NCBI GenBank assembly: GCA_963805645.1
Contig: CAWDVA010000009.1
Coordinates: 124,001-188,000 of the forward strand
Source: CAVXEH01 sp963805645
GTDB lineage: Bacteria > Chloroflexota > Limnocylindria > QHBO01
Reading direction: 5' to 3'
DNA length: 64,000 nt
Positions 16,060 through 25,454 of this stretch are shown piece by piece; within the stretch, counting starts at the first letter, position 1; the number at the start of each line of letters is the position of its first letter. Made by a program: the position numbers and the translations under genes. Below the pieces are notes generated by a model, which saw nothing but the letters and a program-made list of their open reading frames with translations, searched no databases and was not told the DNA's origin.

Positions 16060-16980
16060 ATGAGCTCGTCAGGTGCGAACCGGGACCAGGCGATGCGCGT
16101 CGCCCTGGCCGTCCTCCTGGTGGTCACAGCGCTCGCCTTCTTCCAGGGAGGCCGCTTCGCGTGGTGGATGACCGGCTACGACAACTTCACCGTTGGGTTC
16201 ATCATCCGCGGTCTGGAGGATGCCCAGCCGTTCCTGCTGGCCGCTGCGGTCCTGTTCGCGGGCCGGGTCCTTGGTGATCGGTACCGGTTCGCGGTCGCAG
16301 GTGCCGTGATCATCGCCGGCGCCTCGCTCGCCACCCAGGGCGTGCTGGCCTCGGTCGACGGCATCTGGCCCGGCACTCCGTTCTACGACCCGAACCTCGG
16401 CGCCCTCGCCGTCTACCGCAACGTGAACCTGGGGGCGTCGGCGGTCGAGGTCGTCGGCTGGCTGCTGGTCGCCTGGGGCGTGGGGAGCGCCGGGTGGCGG
16501 ATGCCGCGGGGCCGCGTGCATCGTGCCGTCCTTCCCGTCGCTGCACTCGCGGCGATCGCTGACGCCACCGGTGTGAGCGCCGGCCTCGCGACCCCGCCCA
16601 GCCCGGACCAGGCGCAGTTCGTCGCGATCGTCACGCTCACCATGATGCTCGGCATCACGGCCCGCGGGACCGCAGCCGTTGCGGCCCTGGCGGTCGCCGG
16701 CACCGCCGGACCGCTCGACTGGCGCTGGGCGGTGGGCGCGGGCCTGGCGATTGCGCTGTTCGGAGGCGCCGCGCTCCAGTGGAGCATCATCCTGGACGCG
16801 CCCCGCTATGCCGTGGCCGCCGGGTGGTGGACTCCGTTGCGCACCGTCTCGGCGGCCGGGGGGCTCCTCGCCGCGGCCGGCTTCGCGTTCGCGGTGCTTC
16901 GTGGCCCCGGATTGCAGGGGCCGATCGACGCTGGAGATCCGGTTGGCACGGGATCCGCGACATCGCGTCCGGTGCATTGA
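16060..16980 (+). CDS. Hypothetical integral membrane protein
   Basis: A 306-residue hydrophobic protein with about eight helices (VALAVLLVVTALAFFQGG, AQPFLLAAAVLFAGRVL, LAAAGFAFAVLRG). The start ATG 16060 follows GGGAGGGGG; upstream in-frame codons are low complexity. No family is recognised. It is divergent from the DUF5671-like gene (169-base gap) and may share a regulatory region with it. The 262 bases after it hold no supported gene. Confidence 0.65.
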   Translation: MSSSGANRDQAMRVALAVLLVVTALAFFQGGRFAWWMTGYDNFTVGFIIRGLEDAQPFLLAAAVLFAGRVLGDRYRFAVAGAVIIAGASLATQGVLASVDGIWPGTPFYDPNLGALAVYRNVNLGASAVEVVGWLLVAWGVGSAGWRMPRGRVHRAVLPVAALAAIADATGVSAGLATPPSPDQAQFVAIVTLTMMLGITARGTAAVAALAVAGTAGPLDWRWAVGAGLAIALFGGAALQWSIILDAPRYAVAAGWWTPLRTVSAAGGLLAAAGFAFAVLRGPGLQGPIDAGDPVGTGSATSRPVH

Positions 16981-17242
16981 CAGTCAGTCACCATCGGCGG
17001 CTTGCCGGCCGTGATCGCCTGGGGCATCTTCCGTGGCATCCGTCCCCGGAAAAGGAGGCCACCACCGGCGGGCCGATGGCGCCCGAAGCGGCTGGCGCGC
17101 GCCCGGCTCCCTGATCGCGGGTTACGACCTTGGCCCCTCCGAGAGGGTGCCAACGGCACTGTGCCCCCGCTCGAGGGCGGCCCAATCCTGCGGACGTGGA
17201 CCGCGCGGCCGCCGGCGGCGCGACGAGATGGAGGTAGGCACC

Positions 17243-17980
17243 ATGCGCGGTGGCAGGATGGCAGTCATCGGCGGTCTGGCGTCTCTGGCGGCGGTGGGCT
17301 GGGTCCGTCCGTGGAAGTACCGGCCCTGCCCGAGCGAGCTGCTCGACGATGTCCTTCCCGACTACGAGTTCCGCGACACGATCAGCATCGAGGTTCCGGC
17401 CGAACCGCGCCGGATCATGCGCGCTGTGCGCGAGCTGCGTCTCCTCGACATGCGTGCCGCCTGGCTCCTTGGCGAGCTGCGATACCTGCCCCAGCAGCTG
17501 GTGCACCGCGACCAGCAGGCTGATCGCGACCAGCCCCTGGTGGCCCTCCTGCGCACCGGGGTTGCGACGGTCGTTCTGGCGGAGCACTCCGACGAGCTGG
17601 CATTCGGCAGCATCGGGCGGCTCCACGGGCTGACGGGCCAGGACCTGCAGCCACTGACCGGGGCCCACGCATTCCGCGATTTCGACCGCCGCGGCTATCA
17701 GAAGCAGGTGATGAGCGTCCGGGTGACCCCGCTGGCGCCGGACCGCTGCCGGGTCACGATCGAGCACCGGGTCCACGCGCTCGGCCTCGGGGCACGGATC
17801 TGGTTCGGGCTGTACTGGCTCACCATCAAGCCCGGCGGCGCCTTTGCCAGCTGGCAGATGCTGCGCGCCATCCGGACCCGGGCCACCCGCCCGGAGCCGG
17901 TGGCCCTGATCGCCAACGAGGCGGTCGAGCCGCCGGAGGTCGCGGACTTCGTGCGCGACCTGGAGGCGTCGTTCGCCTAG
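17243..17980 (+). CDS. SRPBCC-like hypothetical protein
   Basis: A 245-residue protein starting at ATG 17243, which is preferred because GGAGGT lies seven bases upstream; another ATG at 17228 overlaps that site. The sequence has a short hydrophobic N-terminus (MAVIGGLASLAAVGWV) and alternating strands (DTISIEVPAEPRRIMRAVRE, VMSVRVTPLAPDRCRVTIEH) compatible with a START/SRPBCC-type ligand-binding fold. The call is structural guesswork; the ligand and role are unknown. Confidence 0.6.
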   Translation: MRGGRMAVIGGLASLAAVGWVRPWKYRPCPSELLDDVLPDYEFRDTISIEVPAEPRRIMRAVRELRLLDMRAAWLLGELRYLPQQLVHRDQQADRDQPLVALLRTGVATVVLAEHSDELAFGSIGRLHGLTGQDLQPLTGAHAFRDFDRRGYQKQVMSVRVTPLAPDRCRVTIEHRVHALGLGARIWFGLYWLTIKPGGAFASWQMLRAIRTRATRPEPVALIANEAVEPPEVADFVRDLEASFA

Positions 17981-17983
17981 GGC

Positions 17984-18753
17984 TCAACTGGCGGCACGGT
18001 CGAGAGCCGGCAGCAGGTGCCGGACCACCGCGGCGCTGTTCGCGGATGCCGTGGCCAGGAAGCGGGCGAAGACCTCGGGCGACGGTGCCTGCTCACCGGC
18101 GAGGTCGCTGAGCGCGCGGACAACCAGGTGCGGAACGTCGAGCAGCTCGGCGACCTGGGCCAGCGCCGCTCCCTCCATCTCCACCGCGCTGCCGCCCAGC
18201 TGGGCGTGGAGCCGATGGCGAACGGCAACGGAGTTCACGAACACGTCGCCGGTGAGGATGGTCCCCGCCACGATGGCCGGGCGGTGACCTTCCACGGCTT
18301 GCAGTTCGAGCCCCCTTAGGCGCTCCATCGCCGCGCCCAGGATGGTGGCATCGGTCGGGTAGCCCAGCCGATCGGTGGGGTTGAAGAAGGGCAGATGCCC
18401 GGCCTGGTACACGGCCAGGCCGTCCGGCTCCGCGACACCGGCGTCGTGCTGGATGAGGCGCGCACCCACGACCACGTCCCCCACGTGCAGCGCCGGGTCG
18501 AGCCCCCCGGCCACACCGGTGAAGATCACCAGCCGCGGGCGCGTCGCGGCCAGGAGCAGGCTGCCGGTGGCCGCCATGGCCACCTTGCCGATCCCCGCCT
18601 CGGCGAGGACCACGCCGATACCGTCCAGCTCGCCGGACCAGGCGGCCAGGCCCGGGGCCAGCCGCACGCTCACGAGGCGCATCGAGCGCCGCGCGCAGGG
18701 CGGCGAGCTCCTGCGGGAAGCGCGGAAACGACGGCGATGGGTGCAGCGGGCAC
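17984..18753 (-). CDS. MTA/SAH nucleosidase-like protein, two apparent frameshifts
   Basis: The family cleaves 5'-methylthioadenosine and S-adenosylhomocysteine. The C-terminal two thirds read cleanly: AEAGIGKVAMAATGSLL, FTGVAGGLDPALHVGDVVVG, the substrate Glu in EMEGAALAQVAELL and the catalytic Asp in VRALSDLAGEQAP. The N-terminus lies in two other frames: GTG 18753, seven bases after GGAGGT, begins PAAPIAVVSA; then FPQELAALRAALDAPRER (with the general-acid-type Glu); then the main frame from LAPGLAAW. Two extra bases within about 60 nt explain this (length 770 = 3n+2). It is either an assembly error or a recently inactivated gene. Confidence 0.7.
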
Positions 18754-18776
18754 AGCGGAGACCTCCGCGCCGAATG

Positions 18777-19709
18777 CTAGCGCCCCTCCCACGTCCACTG
18801 GTGGGTCGTCTCGAAGACGCGGAAGCCCAGGCCCGCATACAGGCGGTTGGCATCCATGGTCGCCCCGGTGCCCACGTGGGCGTCCCGCACCCCGCGCGCC
18901 CGCATCCAGGCCAATCCCTCCTGCATGACCGCCGTGGCCAGGCCGCGACGCCGGTGATCCGGATGGGTGCCCACCGGTTCGAAGAACCCCGCCTGCAGCT
19001 CGGGTGCCGCCCACACCCCGCACCAGGCGGCGTAGGTGCCGTCCGCGGTCTCGGCGGCAATCCGGGCATGGGGCGTCTGCCAGCGCTCCTCGAGGAGCAT
19101 GGCCCGGTCGCTGAAGTGCACGTTGAAGACCCGTGCCGTGATCTCCGTCAGCTCCCTGCGGTCATGCGGGTTGCTGACGTCCGGCCAGGCCAGCCGGTAC
19201 CCCGGCGGCAGCACCGGCCGCTCCGGCTCGGCCGGGACACGGTGCCGGCGCAGCACCTCCACCGGCCGCCGCTCCCGGTAGCCCCGCGCTTCGAGGACGG
19301 CACGACGGGCGTCGTCACCGGCGGCGTGATACGTGAAGAGCGGCGGCAGTGGCCGCTCGCCCGCGTGGCGTGCGCGGTGACGCTCCTCCGCCCAGGACAG
19401 CAGCTCCGGGACGATTCGTTCCCAGGCCGGATGCACCTCCACCCACGCCTCGTCGGGGTCCTCCGGGTGGACGGCTCCCACGATCGAGCCATCGGGTGCC
19501 TCCCAGACGTGGATCTCGTCCAGCGCCGCAGGGCCGCCCTCGTCGGCCGCCCAGCATCGGCGCAGGAAACCGTCGAGCCGATCCGGGGTCCAGCCGCGCC
19601 ATCGGCCGGTGAGGCGATGCGCCTCCGAGAGCAGGTGGTGCAGGCGGCGGACATCTGCCGCATCGTCACGGTAGGCGCGACCGGCAACGGTCGGGAAGGT
19701 GATCGCCAT
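18777..19709 (-). CDS. GNAT N-acetyltransferase with two tandem domains
   Basis: A 310-residue protein made of a degenerate N-terminal GNAT-like half (IHVWEAPDGSIVGAVHPEDP) and an active-looking C-terminal half with the acetyl-CoA loop GTHPDHRRRGLATAVMQEGL and the ending RLYAGLGFRVFETTHQW. This tandem layout resembles mycothiol-synthase-type acetyltransferases, but the substrate cannot be inferred. ATG 19709 is chosen; the longer ORF adds low-complexity residues. It is divergent from the DrrA-like ATPase with a 104-base gap. Confidence 0.8.
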   Translation of the reverse strand: MAITFPTVAGRAYRDDAADVRRLHHLLSEAHRLTGRWRGWTPDRLDGFLRRCWAADEGGPAALDEIHVWEAPDGSIVGAVHPEDPDEAWVEVHPAWERIVPELLSWAEERHRARHAGERPLPPLFTYHAAGDDARRAVLEARGYRERRPVEVLRRHRVPAEPERPVLPPGYRLAWPDVSNPHDRRELTEITARVFNVHFSDRAMLLEERWQTPHARIAAETADGTYAAWCGVWAAPELQAGFFEPVGTHPDHRRRGLATAVMQEGLAWMRARGVRDAHVGTGATMDANRLYAGLGFRVFETTHQWTWEGR

Positions 19710-19813
19710 GCGCCACAGGGTGGGCAGCGGACGGCCCGCACGACAGGGCCGATGGTCACCCCCGGAGGGTCTCGATCGCGCGCTTCCCGGTCCTCTGCTA
19801 CGCTCCGCCGTCC

Positions 19814-20791
19814 GTGACACGCCCTGTGATCCTGGCCGAGGGACTCCACAAGCATTTCGGCACCACCCACGCCCTGCGCGGACTCGACCTCGACGCCGCC
19901 GAGGGCACCATCCTGGGCGTGCTGGGACCCAACGGCGCCGGCAAGACCACCGCGGTCCGCATCCTGACCACCCTGATCAAGGCCGATGCCGGCCACGCGG
20001 AGGTCGCGGGCATCGACGTGGCGCGCCATCCCGGCGAGGTGCGCAGCCGCATCGGCCTCGCCGGCCAGTACGCGGCGCTCGACGAGCTCCTCACCGGGCG
20101 CGAGAACCTGGAGATGATCGGACGGCTCTTCCGGCTGGAACCGGGCGTCGCCCGGCGCCGCGCGGCAGAGCTGCTCGAGCGCTTCGACCTCGTCGACGCG
20201 GCGGATCGGATCACCAAGACCTACTCGGGCGGCATGCGCCGCCGTCTGGACCTGGCCGGTGCCCTGGTCGCGCAGCCGCCGGTCCTGTTCCTGGACGAGC
20301 CGACCACCGGCCTGGACCCGCGCAGCCGGCTGTCGATGTGGGACCTCATCGAGGACCTGGCGCGCGGCGGAACGACGCTGCTGATGACCACCCAGTACCT
20401 CGAGGAGGCGGACCGCCTGGCCGACGACATCGCGGTCATCGACCACGGCAGGGTGATCGCGCGCGGCACCGCCGCGGAGCTCAAGCGGCGGACCGGCGGC
20501 GAGCGCCTGGAGGTCGTGGCCGGGGAGGGGTCCGACCTGCAGCGCGCGGCCGCCGTGCTGAGCGTCATCGGCGGAGAGGAGGCGCTCGTCGATGCCGGGG
20601 CGCGCCACGTGAGCGTGCCGGTCACCGCCCACGGCGGGCTCCTGACCCGCGCCGTCCGCGAGCTCGACGCGGCCGGCGTGGAGGTTGACGACATCGGCTT
20701 CCGGCGCCCAACGCTCGACGAGGTCTTCCTGTCGATCACCGGGCAGCCCATGGAAGAGGCAGACGCAGGCGATCAGGAGCCGGCGGCATGA
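19814..20791 (+). CDS. DrrA-family ABC transporter ATP-binding protein
   Basis: A 325-residue ATPase. Walker A is LGPNGAGKTTAV, the signature is YSGGMRRRLDLAGAL, Walker B is PVLFLDEPTTGLDPRSR, and the switch His is replaced by Gln in LLMTTQYLEEAD, as in daunorubicin-resistance DrrA proteins. The C-terminal ~90 residues match the DrrA extension. It probably energises drug or lipid export with the next gene, whose ATG overlaps its stop (ATGA). GTG is the start. Confidence 0.9.
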   Translation: MTRPVILAEGLHKHFGTTHALRGLDLDAAEGTILGVLGPNGAGKTTAVRILTTLIKADAGHAEVAGIDVARHPGEVRSRIGLAGQYAALDELLTGRENLEMIGRLFRLEPGVARRRAAELLERFDLVDAADRITKTYSGGMRRRLDLAGALVAQPPVLFLDEPTTGLDPRSRLSMWDLIEDLARGGTTLLMTTQYLEEADRLADDIAVIDHGRVIARGTAAELKRRTGGERLEVVAGEGSDLQRAAAVLSVIGGEEALVDAGARHVSVPVTAHGGLLTRAVRELDAAGVEVDDIGFRRPTLDEVFLSITGQPMEEADAGDQEPAA

Positions 20792-21558
20792 GCCTGCGCT
20801 GGTGGTTCCTCGATTCCCTCGAGATGGTCAAGCGCAACCTGCGCCACATCCGGCGTACCCCGGAGCTGCTGCTGGACGTGACCGTCCAGCCCATCATGTT
20901 CGTGCTCCTGTTCCGGTACGTGTTCGGCGGTGCCATTGCCGTGCAGGGCACGAGCTACGTGAACTACCTGATGGCCGGGATCTTCGTGCAGACCATCGTC
21001 TTCGCCGCCATCGGCACCGGGATCCTGCTCGCCAACGACCTGTCCAAGGGCATGATCGAGCGCTTCCGCTCGCTGCCGATGTCGCAGTCCGCGGTCATCA
21101 CCGGCCGGACCTTCACGGACCTCCTGCGGGGCATGCTGGCCATCGCGGTCATGACCGTGGTAGGCCTGGCCGTCGGATTCCGCCCGGAGGGGACGGTCCT
21201 GCACTTCATTGGCGCCAGCGCATTGCTGCTGGCCTTCGGCTTCGCGCTCGCCTGGGTGGGCGTCGCGGCTGGGGCCTGGGTGCGGACCCCGGAGGCCGTG
21301 CAGGGACTCATCTTCCTGGCCGTCTTCCCGCTGACCTTCGCGAGCAGCGCGTTCGTGCCCACCTACACCATGCCCAGCTGGCTGCAGGCCTTTGCCGATC
21401 ACCAGCCCATGACCCTCACCATCAACGCGGTTCGCAGCCTGATTCTGGGTGGCTCCGGCGGCCCGGACCTGGTCCCGGCCCTGGCCTGGAGCGCCGCGCT
21501 GCTGGTGGTCTTCTTCCCCATCGCCCTCTTCCTGTACCGGCGGCGAACCACGCAGTAG
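20788..21558 (+). CDS. DrrB-family ABC-2 permease
   Basis: A 256-residue permease with six helices, beginning MSLRWWFLDSLEMVKRNLRH and containing TPELLLDVTVQPIMFVLLFR and the family segment FPLTFASSAFVPTYTMPSWL. It pairs with the overlapping DrrA-like ATPase to make a daunorubicin-type exporter. The substrate is unknown; no biosynthetic cluster is adjacent. The cyclase-AAA regulator starts about 35 bases downstream and may be in the same transcript. Confidence 0.9.
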   Translation: MSLRWWFLDSLEMVKRNLRHIRRTPELLLDVTVQPIMFVLLFRYVFGGAIAVQGTSYVNYLMAGIFVQTIVFAAIGTGILLANDLSKGMIERFRSLPMSQSAVITGRTFTDLLRGMLAIAVMTVVGLAVGFRPEGTVLHFIGASALLLAFGFALAWVGVAAGAWVRTPEAVQGLIFLAVFPLTFASSAFVPTYTMPSWLQAFADHQPMTLTINAVRSLILGGSGGPDLVPALAWSAALLVVFFPIALFLYRRRTTQ

Positions 21559-21592
21559 CACGAGCAGGACGCGCGGCACCGACGTACCATCC

Positions 21593-24469
21593 GTGCCAGT
21601 GCCCCAGGACGAGCGAGCTCCCACGCCAGCCGAACCATCCGCAGCGGGCACCAGCCTGCCGGTCACCTTCCTCATGACCGACATCGAGGGCTCGACCCGG
21701 CTCTGGGAGGAGCACGGCGACGCCATGGCGGCATCCCTGCAGGATCACGACCGGATCCTCCGCGACGCCGTGGAGACGCTCGGCGGGCGTGTCGTCAAGA
21801 CCACCGGGGACGGCGTGCTCGCCGCATTCGACGACGCGCGAGCCGCCATTCTTGCCGCGCTCGCTGGCCAGCGCGCGCTGGCTGGCAACCCGTGGGGAGC
21901 CACCGGGCCCCTTCGCGTGCGGATGGCACTGCATTCCGGACCGGCGGAGGAGCGCGACGAGGACTACTTCGGCCCCGCGGTGAATCGCGTAGCACGACTG
22001 CTGGCGATCGGCCATGGAGGGCAGATCCTCCTCTCGGGCACGACCGCGTCCCTCACCCGGGACGCCCTGCCGGGCGAGCTCGAGCTCCGTGACCATGGGG
22101 AGCACCGACTCCGCGACCTCGACCGCGCGCAGCGGGTCTTCTCCCTGCTGGCCCCCGACCTGCTGAGGGACTTTCCTCCCCTGCGCTCGCTGGGCGCCTT
22201 CGGCACGAACCTGCCGTCCCAGCTCACCTCGTTCGTCGGCCGCGAACGCGAGCTCGCCGAGGTCCGGGAGCTCGCGGCGGCACACCGGCTCGTCACGCTC
22301 ATCGGCACCGGCGGCACCGGCAAGACGCGACTGATGGTGCAGGCCGGCGCAGAGCTCCTCGACCACTACCCGAACGGCGTCTGGCTGGTGGAGCTCGCGG
22401 CGCTCACGGATCCGGTGCGTGTCGTCCCGCAGATGATCCGCAGCCTGGGGATCGCCGACGATCCGGACCGCCCCGCCCTGGACACGCTCACCGACTTCTG
22501 TCGCTCGAAGTCGATGGCCATCCTCGTCGACAACTGCGAGCACCTCGTGGCGGCCGCGGCGGAGGCCGTGGAGCATGTGCTGGCCGCCTGTCCCGACGTC
22601 TCGGTGATCGCCACCAGCCGCGAGGCACTGGGTACCGCGGGGGAAGTCGTCTTCCAGGTGCCATCCCTCGGCCTGCCGAAGGGCGATCTGTCCGCACCTG
22701 GGATCGCCGAGGTTGGCGCCAGCGAGGCGGTCCGCCTCTTCGTCGAGCGCGCGGCAGCGGTGGCGCCGGGGTTCTCGCTCTCGCCCGAGAACGCGGAGGC
22801 GATCTCGGGAATCTGCCGGCGCCTGGACGGCATCCCGCTGGCGATCGAGCTCGCGGCGGCACGCATCACTGTCCTCTCCCCGGAGGAGATCGCGGCCGGG
22901 CTGAACGACCGGTTCCGGCTGCTGACCGGCGGGCGCCGCACGGCCCTGCCACGACAGCAGACCCTCCAGGCGCTCGTCGACTGGAGCTGGGACCTGCTGA
23001 CGGCTGAGGACCAGACGCTGCTGGCGCGACTCTCGATCTTCACCGGCGGATGGACCCTGGAGGCGGCGACCGCGGTCGCCGGGACGGGTGACGCGCCCGC
23101 GGCGACGCCGTCCGCCGTCGCGCGGATTGCGACCCTCGACGGCCTCTCCCGGCTCGTCGATCGCTCCCTCGCGCTGGTGGAGCATGCCGAGGCCACGCGC
23201 TACCGGATGCTGGAGACGATCCGCCAGTACGCGCGGGAGCGCCTCATCGGCTCAGGCGAGATGGGGGCGATCCGTGATCGGCACCTGGCGTACTTCCTGC
23301 ACCTGGCGCTCGACGCCGAGCCGGCGCTGGGCGGGCAGGAGATGATCCCGTGGCTGCGCCGCCTGGACACGGAGCGTGAGAACCTGCTCTCGGCCATTGA
23401 CTGGGGCTCCGAGGCCGATCCGGAACGAGCCGTTCGGATCACGCTCGCCCTCGTGCAGTACTGGCGCGCCCGGGCAGGAGGTCCGGAGTCGGTGGAGCTG
23501 CTGACCCGTGCCGCAGACCTTGCTCGACAGCTCCCGCCGCCGGCGTCCGGGGACGTGCGGGACCGGGAGGTCCTCGTGTCACGCATCCTCAGCCACGCGG
23601 CGTTCGCCCAGACCATGTGGGGAAGCGCCCTCGCGGCCGGCGCGCTCACTGACGACGCCCTGGCCCGCGCACAGGCGACCGGTGACGCTCGCGCCCTTGC
23701 CGAGGCGTACACGGCGGTGACGGTCAACGCTGCGTTCACCGGGCGCATGGAGGAGGGCCGGGCCAGCTACCAGGAGGCGCTCAAGCGGCAGGGAGAGGGC
23801 GGTGACCCGGTCATGCTCATCTCGTTGCAGGGCATGTCGGCCCAGGAGGCGGCCATGCAGGGGGACACGGCGAAGGCAGAGGCGATCGTCACCGACAGCA
23901 TCGAGACCGCCCGCCGTTCCGGCAGCCCGCAGGCGCTCGCCATGGCTACCCTCAACGCCGGTCGGGCTCTCGGGTATGCGCGGCGCCTCGACGACGCGCG
24001 CCCGTGGTTCGCCGAGGCCACCACGCGCTTTGAGGAGCTGGGCGACCGGCGGATGATGCTGGTCACCCGGAGCGACCTCGCACACGCCCTCCGGGCGAGC
24101 GGCGCGCGCGACGAGGCAGCGATGCGCTACCGCGAGACGCTCCGCGAGTGGCACCACCTTGGACATCGGGGCGCCATCGCCCATCAGATCGAGAGCCTGA
24201 GCGCCCTGGCGAAGGCTGGCGGCAACCTGCACCACGCCGCCCGCCTGCTCAGTGCGGCAGAGACGCTGCGCGAGCAGTCGGGCTCGGCGATGCTCGACCA
24301 CGAGCGCGCTGCCTATGAGCCGATGGTGGCCGAGCTCCGCGAGGGGCTGGGTGATGAGCCCTTCGCGGCCGCCTGGGCCGATGGCCGCGCGCTGGACCTC
24401 GATGGCGCAGTCGCGCTGGCCCTCGCCGGGGCGGGACAGCCGGCCGGCTCCCCGGACCCGGCTGCCTGA
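21593..24469 (+). CDS. Class III cyclase-AAA ATPase-TPR regulatory protein
   Basis: A 958-residue signalling protein. Residues about 20-190 form a class III nucleotidyl cyclase domain with both metal Asp positions (FLMTDIEGSTRLWEEHGDAM and KTTGDGVLAAFDDAR); a canonical adenine-specifying Lys is not obvious. An NB-ARC/AAA-type ATPase follows, with P-loop LIGTGGTGKTRLMVQ and sensor-type ILVDNCEHLVAAAAEAVEHV. The C-terminal third is helical TPR-like repeats (LAEAYTAVTVNAAFTGRMEE, DDARPWFAEATTRFEELGDR). No LuxR helix-turn-helix is seen. GTG 21593 is the likely start; no clear Shine-Dalgarno exists, so a leaderless message is possible. Confidence 0.82.
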   Translation: MPVPQDERAPTPAEPSAAGTSLPVTFLMTDIEGSTRLWEEHGDAMAASLQDHDRILRDAVETLGGRVVKTTGDGVLAAFDDARAAILAALAGQRALAGNPWGATGPLRVRMALHSGPAEERDEDYFGPAVNRVARLLAIGHGGQILLSGTTASLTRDALPGELELRDHGEHRLRDLDRAQRVFSLLAPDLLRDFPPLRSLGAFGTNLPSQLTSFVGRERELAEVRELAAAHRLVTLIGTGGTGKTRLMVQAGAELLDHYPNGVWLVELAALTDPVRVVPQMIRSLGIADDPDRPALDTLTDFCRSKSMAILVDNCEHLVAAAAEAVEHVLAACPDVSVIATSREALGTAGEVVFQVPSLGLPKGDLSAPGIAEVGASEAVRLFVERAAAVAPGFSLSPENAEAISGICRRLDGIPLAIELAAARITVLSPEEIAAGLNDRFRLLTGGRRTALPRQQTLQALVDWSWDLLTAEDQTLLARLSIFTGGWTLEAATAVAGTGDAPAATPSAVARIATLDGLSRLVDRSLALVEHAEATRYRMLETIRQYARERLIGSGEMGAIRDRHLAYFLHLALDAEPALGGQEMIPWLRRLDTERENLLSAIDWGSEADPERAVRITLALVQYWRARAGGPESVELLTRAADLARQLPPPASGDVRDREVLVSRILSHAAFAQTMWGSALAAGALTDDALARAQATGDARALAEAYTAVTVNAAFTGRMEEGRASYQEALKRQGEGGDPVMLISLQGMSAQEAAMQGDTAKAEAIVTDSIETARRSGSPQALAMATLNAGRALGYARRLDDARPWFAEATTRFEELGDRRMMLVTRSDLAHALRASGARDEAAMRYRETLREWHHLGHRGAIAHQIESLSALAKAGGNLHHAARLLSAAETLREQSGSAMLDHERAAYEPMVAELREGLGDEPFAAAWADGRALDLDGAVALALAGAGQPAGSPDPAA

Positions 24470-24491
24470 CACCCGGGACGACGGGAACGGC

Positions 24492-25268
24492 TCAGCCCGC
24501 GGCCGGAGCGCTCTCGGCCGGAGGATGCTCGGTCGCCGGGTCGGGTGCAGCCGGCTCCCCGTGCGCCAGGCGCTCCGCCCGGTCCCGGATCCCCAGCAGC
24601 TGCCGTCGCACCATGACGAAGACGCCGAAGCCCATCATGGGCATCGTGAAGCGCATCCAGGGCTGCTCGGCCTCGCCGAACCGGACCCGCACACGCTCCA
24701 CGAGCCGCGTCTGTCCGCCGTCGAGCGGCTCGAGGAGGAAGGCCCAGCTGGCCGCGAACTCGCCCGGTTGCGCGAACGTCATCGCCGCACCGGTGGCCTG
24801 CACGTTGGCCGAAGCGGCCTCCGCGCCATCCGCCCGCGCGATCTCACGCTGCGACTTCACCAGCTCGGTGTCGCTGTAGACCACGAGGGCCTGCTCCGGC
24901 TCGAGAATCTTCACCTCGAACCCGCCACCGGGATCGGTGGGCAGCAGGTCGCCGACCGCCAGGTGCTGGTGCTCGGAGAGAATAGTGGTGGCGCTGGGCC
25001 GGCCCATGTCGATGGGGTCATAGCTGTACCAGCCGCCGCGGCCATAGCCCATCTGCACCAGCCAGGGCCAGACGGCGCTCGGGGGCGCGTCGATGGTGAC
25101 GCCGCGCGTCTCCGAGGTGGCCGCCTCGGGAATCAGGTCATCGCCGGGAAAGGACTTGACCGCCTCGATGGGCAGCACACCCCAGCTGGTCCGCCAGCGA
25201 TCGAGCAGCCGTGCGACCACCACTCCCAGGACCCCCAGTCCGGCAAGGACCAGGATCAGTTTGCGCAT
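24492..25268 (-). CDS. Membrane-anchored SRPBCC (polyketide cyclase-like) protein
   Basis: A 258-residue protein with an N-terminal helix (LILVLAGLGVLGVVVARLL) and an SRPBCC-type domain (TIDAPPSAVWPWLVQMGYGR; FEVKILEPEQALVVYSD; FLLEPLDGGQTRLVERVRVR). The fold binds hydrophobic ligands; the ligand is unknown. GGAGG lies about ten bases before ATG 25268; an in-frame TTG six bases earlier is an alternative start. It converges with the cyclase-AAA gene. Confidence 0.75.
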   Translation of the reverse strand: MRKLILVLAGLGVLGVVVARLLDRWRTSWGVLPIEAVKSFPGDDLIPEAATSETRGVTIDAPPSAVWPWLVQMGYGRGGWYSYDPIDMGRPSATTILSEHQHLAVGDLLPTDPGGGFEVKILEPEQALVVYSDTELVKSQREIARADGAEAASANVQATGAAMTFAQPGEFAASWAFLLEPLDGGQTRLVERVRVRFGEAEQPWMRFTMPMMGFGVFVMVRRQLLGIRDRAERLAHGEPAAPDPATEHPPAESAPAAG

Positions 25269-25454
25269 GCGCAAGGAACCTCCGTGTATGCCGATGTCGA
25301 TCATTGGGCGCGACATCGGTAGCAACAAGCGTGGCGAAGAACCACCGATCCGGCAAGGGCCATCGATCGGCACTTGCGGATCCGGCCGGCCGGGGTAGGC
25401 TGCCGGCGGATGGATGGAGCGGAACTCGGCCGCGCGTCGGCGCGTCTGGATGGC

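Noticed and set aside
16981..17242. A gene in the gap between the two hypothetical proteins
   Set aside because: All frames there are low complexity or lack start and ribosome-binding signals.
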